A DNA stretch of 64,000 bases from Sphingomonas sp. PP-CE-1G-424 (GTDB taxonomy: Bacteria; Pseudomonadota; Alphaproteobacteria; Sphingomonadales; Sphingomonadaceae). Below the pieces are notes generated by a model, which searched no databases, had not been told where the DNA came from, and saw only the letters and a list, made by a program, of their open reading frames with translations. This document shows positions 16,566 to 24,917 of this stretch, piece after piece. Numbering within the stretch: position 1 is the first letter of the stretch; each line of letters opens with the position of its first letter. Both the position numbers and the translations under genes were made by a program. The stretch is taken from positions 434,001-498,000 of the forward strand of contig NZ_SLXW01000001.1 of assembly GCF_004341085.1 (NCBI RefSeq), read 5' to 3'.

Positions 16566-17009
16566 ATGCGTATTCTGACTTCGATCGCAGCGGCAGCGTT
16601 GATCATCCCGGGCGTGGCAATGGCGCAGACGACCGGTGGTACCGGCGGCTCGATGGGCGGCACCACGGGTGGCACGATGAGCGGCGGTACCATGGGCGGT
16701 TCGACCGCGGGCAGCACGACCGGCGGCATGTCGACCGGCACAATGGATCAGGCGAGTCCGTCGACCAGCACTCAATCGACCACGACGACGCGGACCCAGC
16801 GTGGCACCAAGGCGCGTAGCCGGACGCGCGGCACCACGTCGGGCACGATGAGCGGTACTGGCACGACGGGCAGCACGATGTCCGGCACGACCGGTAGCAC
16901 GATGGGCGCCGACACGATGGGCGGCACCACAGGCACGATGGGTGGCACCACCACTGGGACGATGGGCTCGACCACGGGCGGGACGACCGGCACGACCACT
17001 CCGCGCTGA
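16566..17009 (+). CDS. secreted Gly/Thr/Ser/Met-rich low-complexity protein
   Basis: A 147-residue protein. Residues 1-20 (MRILTSIAAAALIIPGVAMA) are a classic Sec signal peptide with AMA before the cut. The mature part is almost entirely Gly, Thr, Ser and Met in imperfect units such as GGTMGG, GTMSGT and GSTM, broken by a basic patch TRTQRGTKARSRTRG at about residues 75-90. No fold is recognisable; a disordered periplasmic or surface protein is likely. GGAGAG lies before the ATG at 16566. A strong terminator follows. The function is unknown. Confidence 0.75.
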   Translation: MRILTSIAAAALIIPGVAMAQTTGGTGGSMGGTTGGTMSGGTMGGSTAGSTTGGMSTGTMDQASPSTSTQSTTTTRTQRGTKARSRTRGTTSGTMSGTGTTGSTMSGTTGSTMGADTMGGTTGTMGGTTTGTMGSTTGGTTGTTTPR

Positions 17010-17031
17010 TCCCACCGTCAGAGAGTAAATG

Positions 17032-17063
17032 AAAAGCCGGGCGAGCGATCGCCTGGCTTTTTT
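17032..17063. terminator. rho-independent terminator between convergent genes
   Basis: AAAAGCC (17032-17038) pairs with GGCTTTTTT (17055-17063), and the inner GGCGA pairs with TCGCC around a GCGA tetraloop. The plus-strand message of the secreted protein ends with six U residues. The reverse strand has a shorter U run, so it may also serve purA, whose stop codon is five bases away. Confidence 0.85.
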
Positions 17064-17067
17064 CGTA

Positions 17068-18357
17068 TCAGTCCGAGAACGGATCGCGGACGAGGATCGT
17101 GTCGGCACGCTGCGGGCTGGTCGACACCAGCGTCACCGGGCAGCGGATCAGCTCCTCGATACGGCGGATATACTTGATCGCCTGCGCGGGCAGGTCGGCC
17201 CAGCTGCGCGCACCAGCGGTCGTTTCCTGCCAGCCTTCCATCGTCTCGTAGATCGGCTCGACCAGCGCCTGGTCCGCCGCATGCGCCGGAAAATAATCGA
17301 GCGTCTCGCCGCGCAGTTTGTAGCCGGTGCAGATCGATACGGTCTCGAACCCGTCGAGCACGTCGATCTTGGTCAGCGCGATCCCGGTGATGCCACCGAC
17401 CGCCGCCGCCTGCCGCACCAGCACCGCGTCGAACCAGCCGCAGCGACGTTTCCGCCCGGTGACGGTGCCGAACTCGTGCCCGCGCACGCCGAGACGCTCG
17501 CCGGTCTCGTTCTCGAGCTCGGTCGGGAAAGGCCCCGAACCAACGCGCGTCGTATAAGCCTTGGCGATCCCGAGCACGAAGCCCACTGCCGATGGTCCGA
17601 GGCCCGACCCGCCGGCCGCTGCGCCCGCAATGGTATTCGATGAGGTGACGAACGGATAGGTGCCGTGGTCGACGTCGAGCAGCACGCCCTGCGCGCCCTC
17701 GAACAGGATGCGCTTGCCCGCCGAACGCGCGGCGTTGAGATCGCGCCAGACGGGCTTGGCGAACGGTAGCACGAAGCCAGCGATCTCGTGCAGGTCCGCA
17801 ATCAGGCGCGCGCGATCGATCGGCGGCTCGCCGAAGCCAGCGCGCAGCGCGTCGTGGTGGGCGGTAAGGCGATCGAGCTGCGGCCCTAGATCGTCGAGAT
17901 GCGCGAGGTCGCACACGCGGATCGCACGGCGGCCGACCTTGTCCTCATACGCGGGCCCGATGCCGCGACGGGTCGTGCCGATCTTGCCGGCGCCGCTGGC
18001 GTCTTCGCGCAGACCATCGAGATCGCGGTGGAACGGCAGGATCAGCGCGCAGGTGTCGGCGATCCGCAGCGTCTCCGGCGTCGCGACGACGCCCTGCGCG
18101 CCAAGCCGGGCAATCTCGTCCTTCAGCGCCCAGGGATCGAGCACCACGCCGTTGCCGATGAACGACGGCGTTCCGCGCACGATGCCCGACGGCAGCAGCG
18201 ACAATTTGTACACGTTGTCGCCGACGACCAGCGTGTGGCCGGCATTGTGGCCGCCCTGGAAGCGCACGACCATGTCGGCGCGCTCGGCGAGCCAGTCGAC
18301 GATCTTGCCCTTGCCTTCGTCGCCCCATTGCGCGCCGATGACTGCTACGTTGGCCAA
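17068..18357 (-). CDS. purA: adenylosuccinate synthetase
   Basis: A GTP-dependent ligase joining IMP and aspartate, the first committed step to AMP. At 429 aa it has all signature blocks: [16 protein letters not shown] at the N-terminus (catalytic Asp13-type residue), [26 protein letters not shown], the switch region [16 protein letters not shown], and the GTP-binding [10 protein letters not shown]. It lies 30 bases downstream of hisZ on the same strand and is probably cotranscribed with it. Transcription ends near the terminator at 17032-17063. Confidence 0.96.
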   Translation of the reverse strand: MANVAVIGAQWGDEGKGKIVDWLAERADMVVRFQGGHNAGHTLVVGDNVYKLSLLPSGIVRGTPSFIGNGVVLDPWALKDEIARLGAQGVVATPETLRIADTCALILPFHRDLDGLREDASGAGKIGTTRRGIGPAYEDKVGRRAIRVCDLAHLDDLGPQLDRLTAHHDALRAGFGEPPIDRARLIADLHEIAGFVLPFAKPVWRDLNAARSAGKRILFEGAQGVLLDVDHGTYPFVTSSNTIAGAAAGGSGLGPSAVGFVLGIAKAYTTRVGSGPFPTELENETGERLGVRGHEFGTVTGRKRRCGWFDAVLVRQAAAVGGITGIALTKIDVLDGFETVSICTGYKLRGETLDYFPAHAADQALVEPIYETMEGWQETTAGARSWADLPAQAIKYIRRIEELIRCPVTLVSTSPQRADTILVRDPFSD

Positions 18358-18387
18358 ACTCTATCTCCTGAGGATTACGCGCAGCGC

Positions 18388-19488
18388 CTACAGCGCGCGG
18401 GGCTCGCCCGCCACCCATAGATGCGTGCAGACTTGTGCTTCGGGGGTGTCGCCGGCGTCGAGTGCAGCGACGGTGACCCAGCCTTGCGCGCGCATCGCTG
18501 CGCCTTCGCTGGCTGGCGTGCCGAACGGGAGGAAGAGGCGGCGGCGGTCGACTGTTGCCACGCGTTCGACGAGTGCATCGGCATAGAGCGAGAAGCCCGT
18601 AGCGGCTTCCTCGGCCCCGGTTTCGTGGACCACGGTGTAGGTGCCGCCGCGGCCGACTTCGCGTGGCGAGCCGTCGGCGAAGAGCGAGAAGCCGAGCCAG
18701 GTCTGGTATTCGAAGCCGTGGCGCTCGGTCGGGTCGAGCGTGAGCGCGACGCGGCCGTCGAGGGCTTCGGCGATGTGCGCGAGGCCGTCGAGGCGGGAGG
18801 CTAAAGCGCCGGTCGTGTCGAAGGCACGGAGGCGGTCCATCGCCTGCGCAAATGGGCCGGCGGCTTCGATCAGCGGGAGGTAGGCGGGCGCGAGTGCGGC
18901 AACCGCGCCAGCGTCCTTCGCGTCAAGGCGATCGCGCAGGGTGGCGATCTGCTCGGGTGCGACGGGAAGCGGCCCCGCGGCAAGCGTCGGCACAAGGTCG
19001 GGCAACGTGAAGTCGATCGACGCGCCAGTAACGTCAGCCGCGGCAATCATGTCGACTGCCACTGCGACGAGTTCCTGCGCGGCGGCGACCGAGTCGAGGC
19101 CAATGAGTTCGCAGCCGATCTGACGCGTTTCGCGGGCAGGCGCGAGCTGCGACGCGCGCAGTTTGAGGACGGAGCCGGCATAGCTCAGGCGGACCGGACG
19201 CGGGTGGTGGCCCATCCGCGTGGCAGCGATCCGCGCGACCTGTGCGGTGATGTCCGGCCGGATCGCCAGGGTCCGCTGCGACACCGGATCGACGAAGCGT
19301 ACCGCGTCGTGGAGGCCGCCAGCCTTCAGTCGCATCTCAAGCCCATCGGCGAACTCGGCGAGCGGAGGATCGACGCGCTCGTAGCCGTGGAGACGGGCTG
19401 CTTCGAGCACGCGAGCTTCCAGCGCAGCCGCCGAATCGGCGAACGGGGGGAGGCGATCTCGGAAACCTTCGGGGAGGAGTGCGGTCAT
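18388..19488 (-). CDS. hisZ: ATP phosphoribosyltransferase regulatory subunit HisZ
   Basis: A histidyl-tRNA-synthetase-like protein of 366 aa that acts as the regulatory partner of short-form HisG in histidine synthesis. It keeps class II synthetase core pieces such as LPEGFRDRLP, YERVDPPLAEF, FVDPVSQRTLAIRPDITAQVAR and GRGGTYTVV. It lacks the anticodon-binding domain and is shorter than HisRS, which distinguishes it. hisG is not in this window. The start ATG at 19488 overlaps the stop of the DUF559 gene (ATGA). It probably shares a message with purA. Confidence 0.9.
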   Translation of the reverse strand: MTALLPEGFRDRLPPFADSAAALEARVLEAARLHGYERVDPPLAEFADGLEMRLKAGGLHDAVRFVDPVSQRTLAIRPDITAQVARIAATRMGHHPRPVRLSYAGSVLKLRASQLAPARETRQIGCELIGLDSVAAAQELVAVAVDMIAAADVTGASIDFTLPDLVPTLAAGPLPVAPEQIATLRDRLDAKDAGAVAALAPAYLPLIEAAGPFAQAMDRLRAFDTTGALASRLDGLAHIAEALDGRVALTLDPTERHGFEYQTWLGFSLFADGSPREVGRGGTYTVVHETGAEEAATGFSLYADALVERVATVDRRRLFLPFGTPASEGAAMRAQGWVTVAALDAGDTPEAQVCTHLWVAGEPRAL

Positions 19489-19847
19489 CGTGTCAGGTCC
19501 ATGCGTGTCACAAGTGCATCGCCCAACACCTGCAAAACGCCTTCGAGATTGGTCATCACATCGGTATTGGCGAAACGGATCACCCGATATCCCTGCTCTT
19601 CCAGCCACGCCGTCCTGCGGGCGTCGCGTGCTTGGTCGGTGTGCGTATCGCCGTCAAGCTCGACAACAAGCATGTGCGAACGCGCGACGAAATCGGCGAT
19701 GAACGCGCCGATCACGACCTGGCGGGTGAACTTCACGCCTTGGAAGCGCTTGGCGCGAACTTCGTACCAGAACCGCATTTCCGGCCCGGTCTGTCCGGAC
19801 CGCATTGCCTTCGCTCGGCCCAGCATGATGTCATCGGTTTTGAGCAC
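19485..19847 (-). CDS. DUF559 domain protein (Vsr/restriction-endonuclease-like fold)
   Basis: A 120-residue protein with the DUF559 pattern: EMRFWYEVRAKRFQGVKFTRQVVIGAFIADFVARSHMLVVELDGDTH, then ARRTAWLEEQGYRVIRFANTDVMTNLEGVL. The conserved acidic residues of the (D/E)xK-like core (FIADF, VELDG) are present, so nuclease activity is possible but unproven. The GTG start at 19847 is supported by GGAGAGG five bases upstream, which belongs to the palindromic repeat behind it. It overlaps hisZ by four bases, so it is wedged translationally into the hisZ-purA message. Confidence 0.8.
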   Translation of the reverse strand: MLKTDDIMLGRAKAMRSGQTGPEMRFWYEVRAKRFQGVKFTRQVVIGAFIADFVARSHMLVVELDGDTHTDQARDARRTAWLEEQGYRVIRFANTDVMTNLEGVLQVLGDALVTRMDLTR

Positions 19848-19848
19848 G

Positions 19849-19952
19849 ACTCCCTCTCCCCTTTGGGGAGAGGGCCGGGGAGAGGGGCGCCCCAAACGCC
19901 ATCTCTTGGTACTGCCCCTCTCCCCTACCCTCTCCCCAAGGGGAGAGGGAGT
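19849..19952. repeat. palindromic repeat, CCCTCTCCCC type, supplying a ribosome binding site
   Basis: The left arm ACTCCCTCTCCCCTTTGGGG and the right arm CCCCAAGGGGAGAGGGAGT are inverse copies around a GC-rich centre. On the minus strand its outer GGAGAGGGAGT directly precedes the GTG of the DUF559 gene. It lies between the serA stop codon and that gene. Confidence 0.8.
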
Positions 19953-19956
19953 CTTG

Positions 19957-21534
19957 TTAGAAGTTTAGGCCCATTGCGGTCTTCACGCCGGGGAGCGCGC
20001 GGACCTTCGTCAGCAGGTCGGGCGTCACCGCTTCGTCGACCGAGAGCAGCAACACCGCCTCGCCACCCGCAGACCGGCGCCCGAGATGGAACGTCCCGAT
20101 ATTCACCCCAGCCTCGCCCAGCGCCGTCCCAAGACGACCGATGAACCCAGGCGCATCCTCGTTGACGACGTACAGCATCGGCCCCGCCAGATCGGCCTCG
20201 ATCTTGATCCCCAACAGCTCGACCAACCGCGGGGCCGAATCACCGAACAGCGTGCCGGCCACCGACCGCTCGCCATCCTCGGTCTTCACCGCGACGCGGA
20301 GCAGCGTGTGGTAATCCGCCTCACGCTCGGTGCGGACCTCGCGGACCTCAAGGCCACGCTCACGCGCCAGCACCGGCGCGTTGACCATGTTGACGGTCGC
20401 CGTCTGCGTCTGGAGATAGCCCGCGAGCACCGCGCTCACGATCGGCTTCGCGTTCAGATCAGCCGCCGCGCCCTCGGTATGCACCGAAATCCGCGACACC
20501 GCGCCGGTGGTCAGCTGTCCGACCAGCGACCCCAGCTTCTCCGCCAGCGCCATGTACGGCTTCAGCTTCGGCGCTTCCTCGGCCGACAGCGACGGCATGT
20601 TGAGCGCGTTGGTGACGCCGCCCGACATCAGGAAATCGGCCATCTGCTCGGCAACCTGGATCGCGACGTTGACCTGCGCCTCGGTCGTCGACGCGCCGAG
20701 ATGCGGCGTGCTGACGAAGTTCGGCGTGTTGAACAGCGGCGATGCCTTGGCGGGCTCCTCGACGAACACGTCAAGTGCGGCGCCGCCGACCTGCCCCGAG
20801 TCGAGCGCCGCCTTCAGCGCGACCTCGTCGATCAGGCCACCGCGCGCGCAGTTGATGATGCGGACACCCTTCTTGGTCTTGGCGAGCGCCTCGGCCGAGA
20901 GGATGTTGCGCGTCTGGTCGGTCAGCGGCGTGTGCAGCGTGATGAAGTCGGCGCGCGCGAGCAGCTCGTCGAGCGTGACCTTCTCGACGCCGATCTCGAT
21001 CGCGCGCTCGGGCGTCAGGAACGGATCGAACGCGACGACCCTCATCTTGAGGCCACGCGCACGGTCGGCGACGATCGAGCCGATATTGCCAGCCCCGATC
21101 AGGCCGAGCGTCTTCGACGTCAGCTCGACGCCCATGAAGCGGTTCTTCTCCCACTTGCCGGCCTGCGTGGAAGCGTCAGCTTCTGGGAGTTGCCGGGCGA
21201 GCGCGAACATCAGTGCGATCGCGTGCTCGGCGGTGGTGATCGAGTTGCCGAACGGCGTGTTCATCACGACCACGCCCTTCGCCGACGCGGCGGGGATGTC
21301 GACATTGTCGACGCCGATTCCGGCGCGGCCGACGACCTTCAGGTTGGTGGCGTGCTCGAGGATTTCCTTGGTGACCTTGGTCGAGCTGCGGATCGCGAGG
21401 CCGTCATACTCGCCGATGATCGCGATCAGTTCGGCAGGCGTCTTGCCGGTGATCTCGTCGACTTCGACGCCGCGCTCGCGGAAGATCTGGGCGGCGCGGG
21501 GATCCATTTTGTCGGAGATAAGGACTTTTGGCAT
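19957..21534 (-). CDS. serA: D-3-phosphoglycerate dehydrogenase
   Basis: It oxidises 3-phosphoglycerate with NAD+ in the first step of serine synthesis. At 525 aa it is the long form. The substrate and Rossmann domains fill residues 1-315 (AIRSSTKVTKEIL, GLIGAGNIGSIVADRA, the catalytic HLGASTTEAQ). An intervening allosteric-substrate-binding domain and a C-terminal ACT domain follow (YVVNEDAPGFIGRLGTALGEAGVNIGTFHLGR), suggesting serine feedback. It lies downstream of serC, separated by 205 bases that include a palindromic repeat; one transcript is plausible because serC carries the regulated leader. Confidence 0.96.
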   Translation of the reverse strand: MPKVLISDKMDPRAAQIFRERGVEVDEITGKTPAELIAIIGEYDGLAIRSSTKVTKEILEHATNLKVVGRAGIGVDNVDIPAASAKGVVVMNTPFGNSITTAEHAIALMFALARQLPEADASTQAGKWEKNRFMGVELTSKTLGLIGAGNIGSIVADRARGLKMRVVAFDPFLTPERAIEIGVEKVTLDELLARADFITLHTPLTDQTRNILSAEALAKTKKGVRIINCARGGLIDEVALKAALDSGQVGGAALDVFVEEPAKASPLFNTPNFVSTPHLGASTTEAQVNVAIQVAEQMADFLMSGGVTNALNMPSLSAEEAPKLKPYMALAEKLGSLVGQLTTGAVSRISVHTEGAAADLNAKPIVSAVLAGYLQTQTATVNMVNAPVLARERGLEVREVRTEREADYHTLLRVAVKTEDGERSVAGTLFGDSAPRLVELLGIKIEADLAGPMLYVVNEDAPGFIGRLGTALGEAGVNIGTFHLGRRSAGGEAVLLLSVDEAVTPDLLTKVRALPGVKTAMGLNF

Positions 21535-21599
21535 GGGATTGCTCCTGGGAATTCGGTGAATTGGGGTTCAGCTTCCCTCACCAACTCACCCCTACCTCC

Positions 21600-21690
21600 G
21601 TCATCCCGGCGGAAGCCGGGACCCACGGTTGCGGTCCGCTTCATGAGCGGACGCTCCGTGTCCATGGGTCCCGGCGTGCGCCGGGATGAC
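21600..21690. repeat. GTCATCCC palindromic repeat, copy 1 of a near-identical pair
   Basis: It starts GTCATCCCGGCGGAAGCCGG and ends with the inverse CGCCGGGATGAC. The centre contains TCCGCTTCATGAGCGGA, itself a hairpin. The copy at 24722-24812 differs by a single base in 91 (CATGAG against CATAAG). It fills most of the serC-serA gap. Confidence 0.9.
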
Positions 21691-21739
21691 GGATTGGGGG
21701 TGGTTGTTGGAAGGAAGACGTAAAAGACGCGGTAGCTAG

Positions 21740-22894
21740 TTAGGCCGCCTTGGCGGTCGCGTAGGCCCAGTCGAGCCAGGGGCCGAGCGCTTCGATATCG
21801 GCGGTGTCGACGGTCGCGCCGCACCAGATCCGCAAGCCCGGAGGCGCGTCGCGGTAACCCGCCACGTCATACGCCGCGCCGGCCTTTTCGAGCGCAGAAG
21901 CCATCGCCTTGATCAGCGCCTCGTCCGCACCCTCGACCGTCAAGCACACGCTGGTCTTCGACCGCGTCGCCGGATCGACCGCCAGATGCCCCAGCCAATC
22001 GCGCTCCGCGACGATCTTATCCAACGCCGCAGCATTCGCATCCGAGCGCTTGATCAGCCCGTCTTCGCCAAGCGACTTCGCCCATTCGAGGCTGAAGATC
22101 GCATCCTCGACCGCCAGCATCGACGGCGTGTTGATCGTCTCGCCCTTGAACACGCCCTCGGTGAGCTTGCCCTTCGAGACGAGGCGGAACACCTTCGGCA
22201 GCGGCCGGGCGGGTGTGTAGGTCTCCAGACGCTCGACTGCGCGAGGTCCGAGGATCAGCACGCCGTGCGCGCCCTCGCCGCCGAGCACCTTCTGCCACGA
22301 GAAGGTCGCGACATCGATCTTGGTCCAGTCGATGTCGTAGGCGAACACGCCCGACGTCGCATCGGCGAACGAGAGCCCCTCGCGGTCGTCCGGGATCCAG
22401 TCCGCATTCGGCACGCGCACGCCGCTGGTGGTGCCGTTCCACGTGAACAGCACGTCGTTCGACCAATCGACCGCGTCCAGATCGGGGATCTGGCCGTAGT
22501 CGGCGCGGATCACGGTGGGGTCGATCTTGAGCTGCTTCACGGCATCGGTCACCCAGCCTTCGCCGAAGCTCTCCCATGCCAGCGCGGTGACGGGCTTCGT
22601 GCCCAGCATCGTCCACATCGCCATCTCGTACGCGCCGGTGTCGGACCCGGGGACGATGCCGATGCGGTGCGTGGTCGGAAGCTTCAGCAATTCGCGCATC
22701 AGGTCAATGCTGTACTGCAGTCGGGTCTTGCCGATCTTCGAGCGATGCGAGCGACCGAGCGAGTCGGTGGCAAGCTTGTCCGCGGACCAACCCGGAGGTT
22801 TCGCGCAAGGACCGGAGCTGAAAAAGGGACGTGCCGGCTTCGTAGCGGGCAGTGCAGGCGCATTTGTAGCGGGTGCGTAGGTCGTATCAGTCAT
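21740..22894 (-). CDS. serC: phosphoserine aminotransferase
   Basis: A PLP enzyme converting 3-phosphohydroxypyruvate and glutamate to phosphoserine. Its 384 residues match the alphaproteobacterial SerC subgroup: RPFFSSGPCAKPPGW, GIVPGSDTGAYEMAMW, TWNGTTSGVRVPN, and the PLP lysine in ATFSWQKVLGGEGAHGV. The ATG at 22894 is preferred because the RNA hairpin just upstream encloses its AGGAGAG ribosome binding site; the longer in-frame extension reads through a palindromic repeat. It is the first gene before serA and is expected to be controlled through the leader. Confidence 0.95.
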   Translation of the reverse strand: MTDTTYAPATNAPALPATKPARPFFSSGPCAKPPGWSADKLATDSLGRSHRSKIGKTRLQYSIDLMRELLKLPTTHRIGIVPGSDTGAYEMAMWTMLGTKPVTALAWESFGEGWVTDAVKQLKIDPTVIRADYGQIPDLDAVDWSNDVLFTWNGTTSGVRVPNADWIPDDREGLSFADATSGVFAYDIDWTKIDVATFSWQKVLGGEGAHGVLILGPRAVERLETYTPARPLPKVFRLVSKGKLTEGVFKGETINTPSMLAVEDAIFSLEWAKSLGEDGLIKRSDANAAALDKIVAERDWLGHLAVDPATRSKTSVCLTVEGADEALIKAMASALEKAGAAYDVAGYRDAPPGLRIWCGATVDTADIEALGPWLDWAYATAKAA

Positions 22895-22940
22895 GTATCT
22901 CTCCTCACAGAGAGCACGCGCGGCGTTGGGACCGCGTGGC
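22895..22940 (-). promoter_or_regulatory. serC RNA leader (candidate serC motif)
   Basis: Read on the minus strand, CACGCG (22938-22933) pairs with CGCGTG (22920-22915). Immediately after, CTCTC (22914-22910) pairs with GAGAG (22903-22899), closing over the ribosome binding site of serC. This double hairpin directly before serC in an alphaproteobacterium is the layout of the published serC RNA motif. A TTGACA at 22977-22972 could be the -35 element. The ligand, if any, is unknown. Confidence 0.6.
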
Positions 22941-22984
22941 CCGTCGCCGGCCCTAACGGCGTTCACGGGGGTGTCAACCTTCCC

Positions 22985-23066
22985 TTCTCCGTTCGCCCTG
23001 AGCGAAGTCGAAGGGTACCCTCCCACACTACCAGGTGCTTCGACTTCGCTCAGCACGAACGGAGAA
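22985..23066. repeat. palindromic repeat, TTCTCCGTTCG type
   Basis: TTCTCCGTTCGCCCTGAGCG at the left and CGCTCAGCACGAACGGAGAA at the right are inverse with small mismatches, as are the inner GAAGTCGAAG and CTTCGACTTC. It lies between the divergent serC and extensin-like genes. Confidence 0.75.
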
Positions 23067-23104
23067 AGGGTGACAAGCAGGGCCAAGGCAGGGATTATAC
23101 GGGC

Positions 23105-23758
23105 ATGTATCGCGTATTTTATCCCCTTCTCGTTATCCTCGCGCTCGCCGCCTGCGGACGTGCCGATCGCCCCACGGCGCCAACCCAGACCCGCCCCAAC
23201 CTATCCGTCCCGAGCAACCGCGAGACCGCGCAGTGCCTCGCCGACCTGCGCGAACTCCACGTGTCGTTCCAAGTCCTGCCCGACCGCGAAACGGGGCCCG
23301 GTTGCGGTCTCGCCGGCACGGTGAAGCTGGTCGATATCGGCGTGCCCGTGGCCAATCTCACCGCAGTCCGCTGCGGCGCGGCGCGCGCGTTCATCGGCTG
23401 GACGCGCAACGCGGTCGCGCCCGCCGCGTACCAGATGCTCGGCAGCGAACTCGCGCGGGTCGACAGCATGGGGAGTTACGCGTGTCGCAACGTCGTCGGC
23501 TCCACGCGCGGTCCCACTCGCCGCTCGGGGCACGCGATCGCCAATGCGATCGATGTCGGCGGGTTCGTGCTGAAGGACGGGCGGCGAATCACGGTGCTCA
23601 ACGACTGGAACTCGCCCGATCCGCAGGTCCGCCAGTTCCTCCAGACGATCCACGCATCGGCGTGCAAGCGGTTCGGCACGGTGCTCAGCCCCGACTACAA
23701 CGCCGCCCACCGCAACCACCTCCATCTCGAAGACGATCACGCCAATTTCTGCCGCTAG
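23105..23758 (+). CDS. extensin-like C-terminal domain lipoprotein
   Basis: A 217-residue protein with an N-terminal hydrophobic stretch ending L-A-L-A-A-C (Cys at about 16), a likely lipobox, so it should be a lipid-anchored envelope protein. The body matches the bacterial extensin-like domain: CLADLRELHVSF, GCGLAGTVKL, a pair of conserved cysteines, SGHAIANAIDVGGFVL and the C-terminal HRNHLHLE. The His/Asp pattern resembles zinc-dependent LAS peptidases, which suggests a cell-wall role, but none is proven. The start at 23105 is chosen for its signal peptide; the open frame extends far upstream without gene-like content. Confidence 0.85.
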   Translation: MYRVFYPLLVILALAACGRADRPTAPTQTRPNLSVPSNRETAQCLADLRELHVSFQVLPDRETGPGCGLAGTVKLVDIGVPVANLTAVRCGAARAFIGWTRNAVAPAAYQMLGSELARVDSMGSYACRNVVGSTRGPTRRSGHAIANAIDVGGFVLKDGRRITVLNDWNSPDPQVRQFLQTIHASACKRFGTVLSPDYNAAHRNHLHLEDDHANFCR

Positions 23759-23804
23759 CGCACCGCTCTAGCCCTCCCCCCGCGTTTCCTCTAATCGCGC
23801 CTGA

Positions 23805-24689
23805 ATGACCGATACACGAGTACCATCGCGCGTTTTTCCGAACGCCAGCCAGGATGCCGAGTCCGCTCGCGACTCCGTTTCCACCCCGCAGACGCAGCAT
23901 CCGCATTACCGGCTCGCCTTCCAGGACATGGATTTCCTGTTGCGCGAAGACCTGCGGCCGGTGCGGTTCCAGCTCGAATTGCTGAAGACTGAACTCGTCC
24001 TCGACGAGGCGAAGATCGGTTCGACGTTCGTGTTCTACGGCTCCGCGCGCATTCCCGAGCCGTCGAAGGCGCAGGCGCTGCTTAAGCTGGCCACCGACGA
24101 GAAATCGAAGAAGATCGCCGAGCGGCTGGTCGAGAAGTCGAAATATTACGACGTCGCACGTGAGTTGGCGGCGAAGGTCAGCGTGCTCCCGCGCGACGAG
24201 CGTGGCTGGCGGCAGTTCGTGGTGTGTTCGGGGGGCGGTCCATCGATCATGGAAGCCGCAAACCGCGGCGCGGACGACGTCGGCGCCGAGTCGATCGGGC
24301 TGAACATCGTCCTGCCGCACGAGCAGGCGCCGAACCCGTACGTCACGCCGTCGCTGTCGGTGCAGTTCCACTATTTCGCGCTGCGGAAAATGCACTTCCT
24401 GCTGCATGCGCGGGCGCTGGCGGCTTTTCCGGGTGGGTTCGGGACGTTCGACGAACTGTTCGAGCTGCTGACGCTGATCCAGACGGGCAAGATCCAGCCG
24501 ATCCCGGTGCTGCTGTTTGGCCGCCAGTTCTGGGAGCGGGTCGTGAACTTCGATGCGCTGGTCGAGGAAGGCGTCGTCAGCGAGAAGGATCTCGGGATCT
24601 TCCGCTATGTCGAGACCGCGGACGAGGCGTGGGACGCGGTGCAGTCGTTCTATCGCGAGCGGGCGGAGAAGGAAGCCGCCGAGGGCTGA
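23805..24689 (+). CDS. LOG family protein (TIGR00730-like)
   Basis: A 294-residue Rossmann-fold protein with the two LOG signatures: CSGGGPSIMEAANRGA near residue 143 and PGGFGTFDELFE near 207. LOG proteins release the base from nucleoside 5'-monophosphates (the cytokinin-activating reaction in plants); bacterial copies are probable nucleotide phosphoribohydrolases. It is about 100 residues longer than minimal LOG proteins because of an N-terminal region containing HPHYRLAFQDMDFLLRED and a helical insert. The physiological substrate is unknown. The gene appears monocistronic. Confidence 0.85.
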   Translation: MTDTRVPSRVFPNASQDAESARDSVSTPQTQHPHYRLAFQDMDFLLREDLRPVRFQLELLKTELVLDEAKIGSTFVFYGSARIPEPSKAQALLKLATDEKSKKIAERLVEKSKYYDVARELAAKVSVLPRDERGWRQFVVCSGGGPSIMEAANRGADDVGAESIGLNIVLPHEQAPNPYVTPSLSVQFHYFALRKMHFLLHARALAAFPGGFGTFDELFELLTLIQTGKIQPIPVLLFGRQFWERVVNFDALVEEGVVSEKDLGIFRYVETADEAWDAVQSFYRERAEKEAAEG

Positions 24690-24721
24690 GCTGTTTCCCT
24701 GTTCTAACTACCACCTACTCC

Positions 24722-24812
24722 GTCATCCCGGCGGAAGCCGGGACCCACGGTTGCGGTCCGCTTCATAAGCGGACGCTCCGTGTCCATGGGTCCCGGCGTG
24801 CGCCGGGATGAC
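24722..24812. repeat. GTCATCCC palindromic repeat, copy 2 of a near-identical pair
   Basis: It is identical to 21600-21690 except for one base in the central loop. It lies between the convergent LOG-family and cytochrome c genes. A smaller palindrome, ATCCTCCCCCACCAAAGGGG, follows at about 24866. Confidence 0.9.
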
Positions 24813-24917
24813 GGAATGGAGTGGGATCGGAACGTAGACGGCGCCCCTAATCTTGGCCTCATCCTCCCCCACCAAAGGGGAGGATAAATCCTTGCTGATC
24901 TTCCCCGCCAGTAGCGG

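Noticed and set aside
21986..23104. N-terminal extension of the extensin-like gene by 373 codons
   Set aside because: It runs opposite serC and through a palindromic repeat; the signal-peptide start at 23105 explains the gene.
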